Of a stretch of DNA of 64,000 nt, positions 1 through 12,300 are shown one piece after another. A program made the translations under genes and the position numbers. The DNA lies in assembly GCA_946894095.1 (NCBI GenBank), contig OX335665.1, forward strand, positions 8,194,001-8,258,000, given 5' to 3'. The notes under the pieces are model-generated. The model was not told the origin of the DNA. It was given only the letters and a program-made list of their open reading frames with translations, and made no database searches. Each line of letters starts with the position of its first letter. The first letter of the stretch is position 1. Origin of the DNA: Incurvaria masculella (Eukaryota; Arthropoda; Insecta; Lepidoptera; Incurvariidae).

Positions 1-264
1 AATTAAAAATACATGAATACAAATACAATACTTTGCGCCCCACTTATGTTGTTATTGCATTAACTATACCTTCTTTTGACAATTGTTTTGGTGGCGTACT
101 AAAGAATGTTCAATCAATCAATCAAAGAGTTATGGAAATTATTTTTTACAGTGAAGCCGTCGTATTTTGGTACCTGGTTTTGAGGGAGAGTCGGCTATCA
201 AGAAATGCTAAGAAATAAAAAAATCATCAACTGATTGATGACTTACAATCCAAATACTACAAAC

Positions 265-307
265 CTTGTGATGCTGTGCACCCGCTTTCTGAGATTACAA
301 CACATCT
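265..307 (-). CDS. Cassette 1 short exon: CBM14 Cys5-6, last exon seen
   Basis: 43 bases reading RCVVISESGCTASQ between TTGTTTCAG and GTTTGTAGTA. It leaves in phase 1, so a further exon must follow beyond the left edge of the window. Confidence 0.83.
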
Positions 308-3300
308 CTGAAACAATAAAAAATATTCGCATTAATCTAATTGTAAAACAATGCTTTATGTGAGCCGCGAGATTCGCAAATTGGCAGGTGTTTTATTGTT
401 TTAAAAATTATTTTAAAACATTGAAAACAATACATATAATGAAGTGCTGGTTTCTACTAATCGTTTTAGGTCGGAATTTATCAAGCATTACGACGTGCGT
501 GCGTTTAATCAAAAATGTCACAAGCAAATTGTATTTCATTTTCATTTCATTTCATTTATTTAAACTTTTTGGTAGTCAAAATACACCAAGTTACGTCAAC
601 ATATTTAATGAGTGTGTGTTATAGTTTCAGTTTCAGTTTCTTTATTTCCTCTATTAGATGTATATTACACACTCGGATTCGTCATTTTTTTTTCCTGTCG
701 GTTCGATTTCTTCTGGCGAAGAAAAGCCGACAAGAAACTTCGTCAGGTTAGTCATTGTATTTTTTTTCCATTGATACTTACAAACTAGTTTACAGTGATT
801 GATTGATTACTACTGCTCACAAAGAACATTATAATAAAAACATTACCATACATTGGTGAAGAGCAAACTCTTGACTACAATAATGACATCTTATTCTAAA
901 TTAATAGGAATTATGATTTAAATTATTCAGGTGTAGAAAGCCATCGTCATTTTTGATACAAGGTAATATCAAATCAAATATAAGTTATTAAATAAACAAA
1001 TTCATATCAAACACGTAAATATAAATAAATATTAAATAAATTTAAGAAAAATCGGTAATAAGTACCTAAGTATTTCTTCAAAATCAAAGTGGAGTATATA
1101 AATATAATACATCGGAGCGGCCGCGACAAAGGCAGCCATTCTTAAGATTGTTATACTAGCCAATGTGAATAGTTTAATTGCGTTAATTTCCTGATCCCTA
1201 TGAAATGAGAACATAAAAAAAACATGTATAATTCCAGCTAACGTTCTACCAAAACAGAAATATTTTTTTTACAGAAATTGATATTTTATGCATGGAAAAA
1301 CATTTTGAAGTCAGGTCTCAAATATATTATTTTTCAAGTTTGCGGCTTATATTGATATTAACTAATATTTATTTCAATACCATTTCAAAAATCTTAACAT
1401 TATCTACCCATTCAGCGAAGAACATGTTTAACTTTTCCCAATTACAGATTTAAAAATTGCGGGGGCGGGAGCGTGCCTATAAATAGTGCGTCGGAAGCCG
1501 CGGTTCTCCCTATAGCACTTTGAATTTAGCAGCGATCGGACGCGTTTATTATCGGAGCTCTCTAATACCTAATAATCATCTAATAATAATATCTACGGTT
1601 TTTTTATTTCAAATATTTCAATGTAGGAACTCTACGTAAAAAGGGTTTATTTGTGTATCATTGTGTCAAAATAATATTTTTTAAAAATATATTATGCCCG
1701 TGCAAAGCCGGGACGGACCGCTAGTAAAGAATAAACTCTGACCGATGGTGGATGATGGTGGTGGTAAAATTGGTATAAGAAATATTATTATTTTCGCAAT
1801 TACTTACACTAGTGGAAGGATCGAACTCCTGACCGGTCGGGCAGAACAGCTGCATGGCCGTACCGCCGGTGCACATGTAGAACGAATTGCAAAGCGTGGG
1901 ATGGGGGACTTGGCCGAAGAATCCTGGCGCACATATCGGGGGTGCTGCAGTCGTTACTTCAGGTTCCGACGTGATTTCTTCAGGTTCTGGTGTGGTTGCA
2001 TCAGGTTGCAACGTTGTAACTTCAGGTTCCGATGTGGCTTCTTCAGATTCTAATGTGGTTGCATCGGGATGAAATGTGGTTACTTCGGGTTCAAAGGTCG
2101 TTGATTCCGATTCAGTTGAGGATGGTGTCGTAACTGTAATAAAAATATTTTTTGGGTGAAATGTTACTTATTTAATTATCACCTTCTTGTAACCTAACCG
2201 AGAATGTTACTTCATATGCTGTGTCTGTTTTGAAATCGAATAAAAATGCCTACTTACATTAAATGTTTTAATGCTAAATATAATTTGTTTAGTTGTTGAA
2301 TTGTGGTTGGTAACTGTATTTCAAAATTACAAATAATAATACATGAATACAAATACAATACTTTGCGCCCCACTTATGTTGTTATTGCACTATACCTTCT
2401 TTTGTAAATTGTTTTTGGTGGCGTATTAAAGAATGTTCAATCAATCAATCAAAGAGTTATGGAAATTATTTTTTACAGTGAAGCCGTCGTATTTTGGGAC
2501 CTGGTTTTGAGGGAGAGTCGGCTATCAAGAAATGCTAAGAAATAAAAACATCATCAACTGATTGATGACTTACAATCCAAATACTACAAACCTTGTGATG
2601 CTGTGCACCCGCTTTCTGAGATTACAACACATCTCTGAAATAAACAAAAATATTCGCATTAATCTAATTGTAAAACAATTTTTGATGTGAGCCGAGAGAT
2701 TCGCAAATTGGCAGGTGTTTTATTGTTTGAGAATAATTTTAAAACATTGAAAACAATACATATAATGAAGTGCTGGTTTCTACTAATCGTTTTAGGTCGG
2801 AATTTATCAAGCATTACGACATGCGTGCGTTTAATCAAAAATGTCACAAGCAAATTGTATCAAACATTTTTAATGAGTGTGTTATAACACACACTCATTA
2901 AAATCAGCCATTCTTAAGATGGTTATACTAGCCAATGTGAATTGTTAAATTGCGTTAATTTCCTGATCTCTATGGAATGAGAACAGGAAAAAAAAACATG
3001 TATAATTCCAGCTAACGTTCTAACAAAACAGAAAGAAAATTTTACAGAAATTGATATTTTATGCATGGAAAAACATTTTGAAATCAGGTCTCAAATATAT
3101 TATTTTTCAAGTTTGCGGCTTATATTGATATTAACTAATATTTATTTTAATACCATTTCAAAGATCTCAACATTATCTACCCATTCAGCGAAGAACATGT
3201 TTAACTTTTCCCAATTTCTTTAACGAAACAATAAAAAAAGCGGATAAACGCGTTATGCGGGTTGGTCACATTTAGAAAGAATTATTTCGAGCTGCTCTAA

Positions 3301-6300
3301 CTAAGCGACGTTGGGCTCTGGCTATCTCGTTTTAATCGCAAAAATTGGTCCAAAATGTTTAGGTGTGAGGATGCTCTTAAGGTGGGCCCGTAAGCATCAG
3401 AAAATGTCGCCTCCCATACAAACGCAGTTTTCTAATAATTTGAAAACCACTGTTCCAATTTTCTTGATATTAGGTATCTACTATCAGGAATTAAATATCT
3501 GTGTCTGCATGTCTTTGTTTTTTTGATAAATGTATCCTGGCTCAAACCACAGAGAAAACAAAATTTGTATGAAGACTTTATTTTTGCTTTCATTTGATTC
3601 TGCTGGGATTTTTAAAAACAATAACCTCGTGCAGACACAGATATTTGTTCCCTGATAATATATATTAAATATAAATTCAATTGGAACAATTGTTTTCAAA
3701 TGATTTGTAAACTACCTTTGTATGGGGAGCATAGCTTACGGGCTGTTCTTAAAGTGTCTAAGTACTAAGTAAGTACACATCGCTGCTTGACCGTTTTGAA
3801 TTTCAGCCTTTCGCCGTCGAGACCTTTAGACCTTAGTCACCGGACGCTAAGGCTTTTGCAGATGACATCGGAAAACTCCTAGTGGAGAAATCTGGCGATT
3901 GTCGTGCAAAAGCCTTTTTTATCCGTGGAATCGCTCTCGAAATTCAAACAGGCATCGGGGCGAGTGTTCTAGGCACTTTGGGGCAAACATCGGCTGCCTT
4001 CAATGAAATATTTTATTTTTAACGCAACATATTTCATTGGATCGCTCTTCGATCCACATTTTTATTTAGTTTTATTTTTAATTTAAATTTTATTTTTAGA
4101 TGTTAGACTGATATTAATTTAAATTTTATTTCGTGTTTATACAATAAAGAAAAAAATGTATACATCAAAGATACAAATATATGCACCATAAACAATAAAC
4201 AATCAGCACTTAAGTTGTCTACACGTCCTTCAAAATATTGGTGGTGAAATTTAATTGGTCGATGGAATAAAAAATATTATAACTTTCATAAAACTTACAC
4301 TGGAGGAAGGATCATACTCCTGGCCGCTCGGACAGAACAGCTGCATGGCCGTACCGCCGGTGCACATGTAGAACGAATCGCAAAGCGTGGGATGGGGGAC
4401 TTGGCCGAAGAATCCTGGCGCACATATAGGGGGTGCTGCAGTCGTTACTTCAGGTTCCAATGTGCTTATTTCAGGTCCTGAAGTGGTTACATCAGGCTGC
4501 AATGTAGTAACTCCAGGTTCCAACGTCATTTCTTCAGATCCTGATGTGGTTACATCTGGTTGCAATGTAGTAACTTCAGGTTCTGACGTGATTTCTGCTG
4601 ATTCTGTTGTCGTTACATCAGGCTGCAATGTGGTTCCTTCAGGTTCAGACGTTGTTAATTCTGATTCAGTTGAAGATACCGTAGTTACTGCAATAAATAT
4701 TATTGAATGAAGATACTTATAATAAAATTTAATTATCATTTCACATATACTTACCATGTATCTATTATTACCACCCATCTATTATTTGGTGAAACCGAAA
4801 GATATAATTGAGTACACAGACAAAGACAATTCATTAGTTTCGTTCTTTGAAAAATGAATTTGTTCAGATCATAATACATAATCATTTTACAATTTCAAAT
4901 GCAATATTCAGATATATATAAAAATATTTTCCGTTGGGGTATTAGAAAAAGTCCCAATGACAGAGGCGGCGTTCTCGTGGTGGCTAAGCTTGAAGTCAAC
5001 CATCCGCTGATATTGTTAAATTATTTTCTGATATTGAATTACCACAGTTATTATCCACGGACATAGTAGCCGTTAAAGCATTTTTAACTTCTAACCCTGC
5101 CCATTCACTATTTAGCTTATTTTGTCATTAGACGTCCTGAATCATGTCGAGATATTACCTTTATTAAGTACGGATGAACTCGATGAGGAAAACGTACAGG
5201 GGGTCCATTCAGGGCATGAGTGAGTTCGAGTTCGGGAGTGAGTTAACCTAAAAATTGCTCGGAAACAGATAATTATTTAAATAACAGTACCGTTATTTAA
5301 ACTTCCAACGTATATACAGGCAGACCAGATTTTTACCTAAATGTAATGATGGTCAAGAAATGTGGAAACATTAACTATTTAAAAAAGTGAGTTGATATTT
5401 AGTGACGAATTCGAACTCACTCTTGCCCTGAATGGACCCCCCGCTTTGATTATAAGGTCATATTCATTTGATTTGATAAAAATAAATTGTGATGACTTGC
5501 AGATCAAATACTACAAACCTTGTGAAGCAGTGCATCCGTTTTCTGAGATTGGGACACATCTCTGAAAATAAAAACTTTATTTGAACATATTCATTTTTTT
5601 TTGTGCCTTTTCTTAAACAAAATTTTAATGAAGGCCTCTTTTTATATTAGTAATTGTCATCGCCCAACAATCTTGCTTGATATGAATGACTGTAATATCG
5701 TTATATTAATATATAATATCATTATAGAAACTAAATCACTGCGCATGGACTCTTTCTTGATTTTTTTTTCGTTTACAACAAATAAATTAGTAAATTCAAA
5801 TTATAAATAAATTAAATTAAACAAATATATAATAATAAATTAAATTATAAATAATTATAATAGTTGTAAATGTAAAATTTGGGAAAATTTTAAGGCTTTA
5901 ATATTAATGCAACATGTCCACAACAAAATACAATTTGAATAGTAAAACCTAGCCAGTAAGGTAAAATATTTCCTCGAACGAAGCCGACGGCGGGATCCTT
6001 CCCATTACACTCGCAGCATTGCCTCTCTGGACAGCGAGCCTGATACGCTGTAAAAGGTAAGCAGCGGCACGCTTGTCACCGGATGACTCACGCAACCGCC
6101 TACCTATGTCCTTCAGGAATGTTTTAGCTTCAGAGCAAAGCGGTCCAAGCGTTTCAATCGCAAATGGTACAAATAGGTAACGTTCTTTAATCTGCCTATA
6201 TTTATTGTTTTTTGCACGAGCGGCTGTCTCTGAAGCTGATCCTGCCTTTTTTGAAGAAGCAATCACGTAGGTATTGGAAACTAAATATATCCTGGGCGAG

Positions 6301-9300
6301 TGTGGCCCATTTTAGTGTCTTCATACTACGAACAGTTTAAGTTTCAGTTTCTTTATTTCCCCCATTTGTTGTATATTACACATCGTCATTTTTTTCCCGT
6401 CGATTCGATTACTTCTGGCGAAGAAGAGCCGACAAGAAATTTCGTCAGGTTGGTCATTGTATTATTTTTTTCCATTGGTACTTACAAACTAGTTTACATT
6501 GATTAATTGATTACTACTGCTCACAAAGAACATCATAATAAGTACATTACATACATTGGTGAAGAGCAAACTCTTGACTCCGATAACTAGTTCTTATGGA
6601 AAAACAACAATGTAATAAAATAATCATAACATATATATAAAGAAGACATTCTAAGAATTATGCTTACACTGGAGGAAGGATCATACTCCTGACCGCTCGG
6701 ACAGAACAGCTGCATGGCCGTACCGCCGGTGCACATGTAGAACGAATCGCAGATCGTGGGATGGGGGACTTGGCCGAAGAATCCTGGCGCGCATATAGGG
6801 GGTGCTGCAGTCGTCACTTCCGGTTCCGATGTGCTTATTTCAGGTTCTGATGTGGTTACATCAGGCTGCAATGTAGTAACTTCTGGTTCCGACGTCACTT
6901 CTTCAGATTCTGTTGTCGTAAAATCAGGCAGCAATGTGGTTTCTTCAGGTTCAGATGTTGTTAATTCTGATTCAGTTGAAGATTCCGTCGTTACTGTAAT
7001 AAATATGATTGAATGAAGACACATATAATACAATTTAATAATCATTTTATATATACATCATATATCTATCATTACCCACGCAGCTATTAATAATAACGAT
7101 ATAAACATATAATTGAGTACACAGACAAAGAAAATGCATTATTTTTGTTCTTTGAAAAATCAATTTGTTCAGATCATAATAAAACATATTACAATTTCGA
7201 ATGCAATATACAGATCTACATATTTTGGCGTCTGAGCCGTAAGTTTAGAGGGTTTCCACGGCTAAGCCGCTATATTCGTAATAAGCCTCAACGGTTTGTA
7301 CTTGTTATGTTTAAGTTACTCGGCGTTTGCTCCGGTTTGCTACGCTACGTTTAAGGTCCCACACACTTTAGATCCCAGATCAAAGCCTCCCTTGCATCCA
7401 GGCTAGGAGCTTGATAAGGTCTGTCCTCTTGCCATCGCAGCGATAAACACCAAGTGGTTCAAGGCTACCCGGTATATTTGTGGAAGCGAGGGAACCGTTG
7501 ATGATCTGGTTTATATTGGCATGACGAGAACACTTGCCGAAACTTCTGGAACAAGATAAACTGTGGTGAACCAGCTCTGATCCCGATTCGTATGCAGAAA
7601 GCAATACGTAATATTTATCTGTAGAGAAATGTCCAGAGGTGTGGTGGTAGGTAAGCTTGAAGCCAACCATCCTCTTTTGATTATTAAATTATTGTCTGAT
7701 ATAGGCTTACCACAGATATCTTTCACGGACATAGTAGCCGACGTTTGATATCAGACAATAATTGAATATTTTAACTATTGTAAGGATTACATTTAACCGT
7801 GTCTATTTACAATCTCGCTTATTTTGTCGTTAGACTTCCTGAATCAACTTGATATTGTTATTAAACTTCCTGAATCAACTCGAATGTCAAGACATTTCCC
7901 TTATTTAGTACGGCTGAACTCGATGAGAAAAAAGAACATTTGTAATTACAAAGTCATGTTCATATGTGGTTTTGCAAACTCTTTCGTGCAGTGAACCCAA
8001 TTGCTTTTGTATAGACAGTGGTTTTGAGAGAGAGTCTGCTATCAAGAAATGCTAAGAAATAATAATAAAAAATCAATTGTTATGATTTACAAATCAAATA
8101 CTACAAACCTTGTGAAGCAGTGCATCCGTTTTCCGAAATTGGAACACATCTCTGAAAAAAATATATGTTCTAATATATTTATTTTCTCTTGTGCCTTTTC
8201 TTGAACAAAATATTATAAATGCCACTTTTGATTTCAGTAATTGTCATTGCCCAACAATTTTGTTTGATATGAATGACTGTAAAACCGTTATATTAATATA
8301 TAATATCATTATAGGAACTAAATATATCCTGGGTCAGCCAGGCACGTTTTAGTGTCTTCATTCTAAGAACTAGTTTTCATAACCAAACAACAATGTTATA
8401 AAATAATCGTAATAAATACGTACAGGTAAGAAATTCTAAGAATGATACTTACACTGGAGGAAGGATCAAACTCCTGACCGCTCGGACAGAACAGCTGCAT
8501 GGCCGTACCGCCGGTGCACATGTAGAATGAATCGCAAAGCGTGGGATGGGGAACTTGGCCGAAGAATCCTGGCGCACATATTGGGGGTGCTGCAGTCGTT
8601 ACTTCCGGTTCCGATGTGCTTATTTCAGGTTCTGATGTGGTTACATCAGGCTGCAATGTAGTAACTTCAGGTTCCAACGTCACTTCGTCAGATCCTGATG
8701 TGGTAACATCAGGCTGCAATGTAGTAAATTCAGGTTCTGACGTGATTTCTGCTGAATCTGTTGTTGTTACATCAGGCTGAAATGTGGTTCCTTCAGGTTC
8801 AGATGTTGTCAATTCTGATTCAGTTGAAGATACCGTCGTTACTGTAATAAATATTATTGAATAAAGACACTTATCATACATTTAATTATCATTTGTTATA
8901 GATATCATGTATCTATCATTACCCACCCATCTATTAATTGGTGAGACCGAAAGATATAATGGACTACACAGACAAAGAAAATTTATTACTTTCGTTCTTT
9001 GAATAATCAATTTATTTAGGTCATAATCAAACATATTACAATTTCAAATGCAATATTCAGATACATATAAAATGATTCCCCCGTTGGAGTATTGGACAAA
9101 GTGCCAATGATAAAAGCGGCATTCTCCTGCTGAATTACCAGACTAATGTTCTATGTAAGGAATCTGTGCACACGCTTAGTTTCATCTAAGTGCACACGTT
9201 GGTCCCCAGAATCGATGAGCCGTTTGCCCAGGTTTTTTTTTACATTTTGGCGTCTGAGCTGCCAGTTCCAAGGGTTTCCATGGCTAAGCCGATTCATTCG

Positions 9301-12300
9301 TAATAAGCCTTAAGGGTTTGTATTGTGAAGATATTGATGGAAGGAAACCAAAAACTCTTCTGCTAGTGGACTTTATTAATAATGAAAGTAATACAATGCA
9401 AATTAAATTAGAAGATTGGAAAAAAGTTGAGTCGCGTAGCTAATGCAAAACGCGTTCTCAAAAACAATCGTTGCCAGGCAACAACTATAGAAGAATGTAG
9501 CAGATGGCCTGCTACAGTATTTATTATGTTTAAGTTACTCAGCCTTTGCTCCGGTTTACTACCCTATGGCTAAGGTCCCACACACTTTTGCGTCCCAGAT
9601 CAAAGCCCTCCCTTGCTTTCAGGCTAGGAGCGTGATAACGTCTTGCCTCTTGCCATCGTCTCGAAAAGCACCAAGTGGTTCAAGGCTACCCAGTATATTT
9701 GTGGAAGCGTATAGTAGCCGGGGATAGTAGCCGATGTTTGAAATCAGACAATAATTTAACCATCAAATAATTGAACAATGTAATTGTTGTTAAATCATTT
9801 CTAACTTCTAACCGTGTCTATCTACTTACTATCTTGCTTATTTTGTCATTAGACTTTCTGTATGAACTAGATGCCATGTCGAGACATTTCCCTTATTTAA
9901 TACGGCTGAACTCGCTGAGATAAACGTACAGCTGTAATTATTAGGTCGAATTAATTTTGTGGTTTTGCAAAGTATTTCGTACAGTGAACCATATATTTTG
10001 TATAGACAGTGGTTTTGAGGGAGAGACGGATATCAAGAAATTATACAAATCAAATACTACAAACCTTGTGAAGCAGTGCATCCATTTTCTGAGATTGGGA
10101 CACATCTCTGAAAATAAAAACATTATTAGAACATATTTATTTTCTCTTGTGGCTTTCCTGAAACACAATTGCATTAATGCCACTTTTGATTTCAGTAATT
10201 GTCATTGCCCAACAATCTTGCTTGAAGTGAATTACTGTAATATCAATATATTAATATATAAGATCAATATAGGAACTAAACATATCCTGGCTCAGCCAGG
10301 CACGTTTAAGTGTCTTCATACTAAGAACTAGTTTTTATAGCAAAACAACAATGTTATAAAATAATCGTGATACACATGTAAATAACGTACAGGTAAGAAA
10401 TTCTAATAATGATACTTACACTGGAGGAAGGATCAAACTCCTGACCGGTCGGACAGAACAGCTGCATGGCCGTACCACCGGTGCACATGTAGAAAGAATC
10501 GCAAAGCGTGGGATGGGGGACTTGGCCGAAGAATCCTGGCGCACATATAGGGGGTGCTGCAGTCGTTACTTCCGGTTCCAATGTGCTTATTTCAGGTTCT
10601 GAAGTGGTTACATCAGGCTGTAATGTAGTAACTTCAGGTACCGAAGTAATTTCTTCAGATCCTGATGTGGTTACATCAGGCTGCAATGTAGTTACTTCAG
10701 GTTCCGACGTGATTTCTGCTGATTCTGTTGTCGTTACATCAGGCTGCAATGTGGTCCCTTCAGGTGCAGACGTTACTGTAATAATAAAAGTTTTGAAAAA
10801 AATTAAACCATTTAACTATCCTTAGATCTTCCTATTTTAATTATGGCGCCTAAAATATATGATATACCTACTCAGGTAAAAATACACGAAAACTAATGGA
10901 AAATATTTTAAATAGCATTTAATTTAGAGGTAGAGACGGCTATCAAGAAATGATAAGAATTGGGAAAACAATATGACAAAAAAAAGTACTACAAACCTTG
11001 CGAAGCTGTGCATCCATTTTCTGAAATCGGGACACATCTCTGAAAAACAAAACCTTTCTTTAGGACGTAATCGTTTCTCTTGTTATTTCTTGACCAAACA
11101 TTTATTAATGCCACTTTGGATTCAAGTTTTCCTTTTTTTTATAAATGTTTTGCTCATGTATAATTTATATCATTAAAAGATTTAATAAAAAATTAACAGT
11201 AATCAATAAGTCATCATTTTAAAAGTGTCAAATTTTACTTTAAAAAAAGACGTTAAAGAAATGTTTTGCCTAATCGGAAGAAAGCACAATGCATATTTTT
11301 TTTAAATATGTAGGTGGAAACGTGCCTGATCACAGAAAGATGATTTAATTTGAAAAGTAGGTAAACAGCACGTTGCTGCTGCTCTTACACTAAATCGGCG
11401 TATAGTTTTCCCTTGTTTAGGTATATTCTCTGGACTTCAGAGAATAGAATACAAAGTTGGCCAAAGAGAGTCATGAGACAAACTTATGAGTGCCGCCGAA
11501 TTGATAATTTCCAATACAGAATATAACTTCGCAATTTTAAGAAGTTAAAGCAGAAATATCTGCGACGAATCATGGCGCCTTCTACTTTGTCATATATAGG
11601 TACCCTCTTTAGAAAGCGCACAAATTTACAGCTCTCTGATTTACAGCGTTGCAAACACGAAAAATTGAAATTGGATCACTCTGTACGTCCTGGGTCAACG
11701 TAGTCCGCTCAGTAACCTCATACGAAGAACTGAAATTTATTGCAAAACTATAATATCTACATCACATGCTACTAAGTTTCAAGTAAGACTATCTAAGAAT
11801 CATACTCACATTGGAGGAAGAATCATACTCCTGACCGCTCGGACAGAACAGCTGCATGGCCGTACCACCGGTGCACATGTAGAAAGAATGGCAAAGCGTG
11901 GGATGGGGGACTTGGCCGAAGAATCCTGGCGCACATATAGGGGGTGCTGCAGTCGTCACTTCCGGTTCCAATGTGCTTATTTCAGGTTCTGAAGTGGTTA
12001 CATCAGGCTCCAATGTGGTTACTTCAGGTTCCGACGTAATTTCTTCAGGTATAGATGTCGTTACTTTCGGTTCCGACGTTATTTCTTCAGGTACTGATGT
12101 GGTTACATCAGGCTCCAATGTGGTTACTTTGGGTTCCGAAGTTATTTGTTCAGGTCCTGGTGTGGTTACATCAGGCATCAATGTGGTTACTTCAGGTTCC
12201 GAGGCTGGATATTCCGTTTCTGTTGGATATACCGTTGTTACTGCAAACATATTTTATTTGAAGAAATAAATAATAAACGTTTTGTTTTTAAAAAAACATT

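Larger units (their letters stand above)
1..1443. repeat. Intron segment duplicated at 2330-3215
   Basis: Bases about 10-530 match about 2340-2860, and about 1130-1443 match about 2910-3215, at very high visual identity. Copy 1 carries an extra 590 bases between the two blocks that include a LINE-type 3' tail (see 628-880). The match includes the short exon and intron on both sides. The shared part holds a repeat tail with TCAATCAATCAATC near 115, also seen inverted at about 53405-53510. Confidence 0.8.

Noticed and set aside
2868..2903. Near-palindrome TTAATGAGTGTGTTATAACACACAC...
   Set aside because: Arms are imperfect and short; at the matching place in copy 1 the sequence diverges, so it is more likely a deletion scar than a functional site.
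4387..4710. Plus-strand frames opposite the cassette long exons (also 6756, 8541, 10508, 11898)
   Set aside because: All share the same Val/Ser/Gly wording because they are antisense to the repeated STP linker and CBM14; no independent support.
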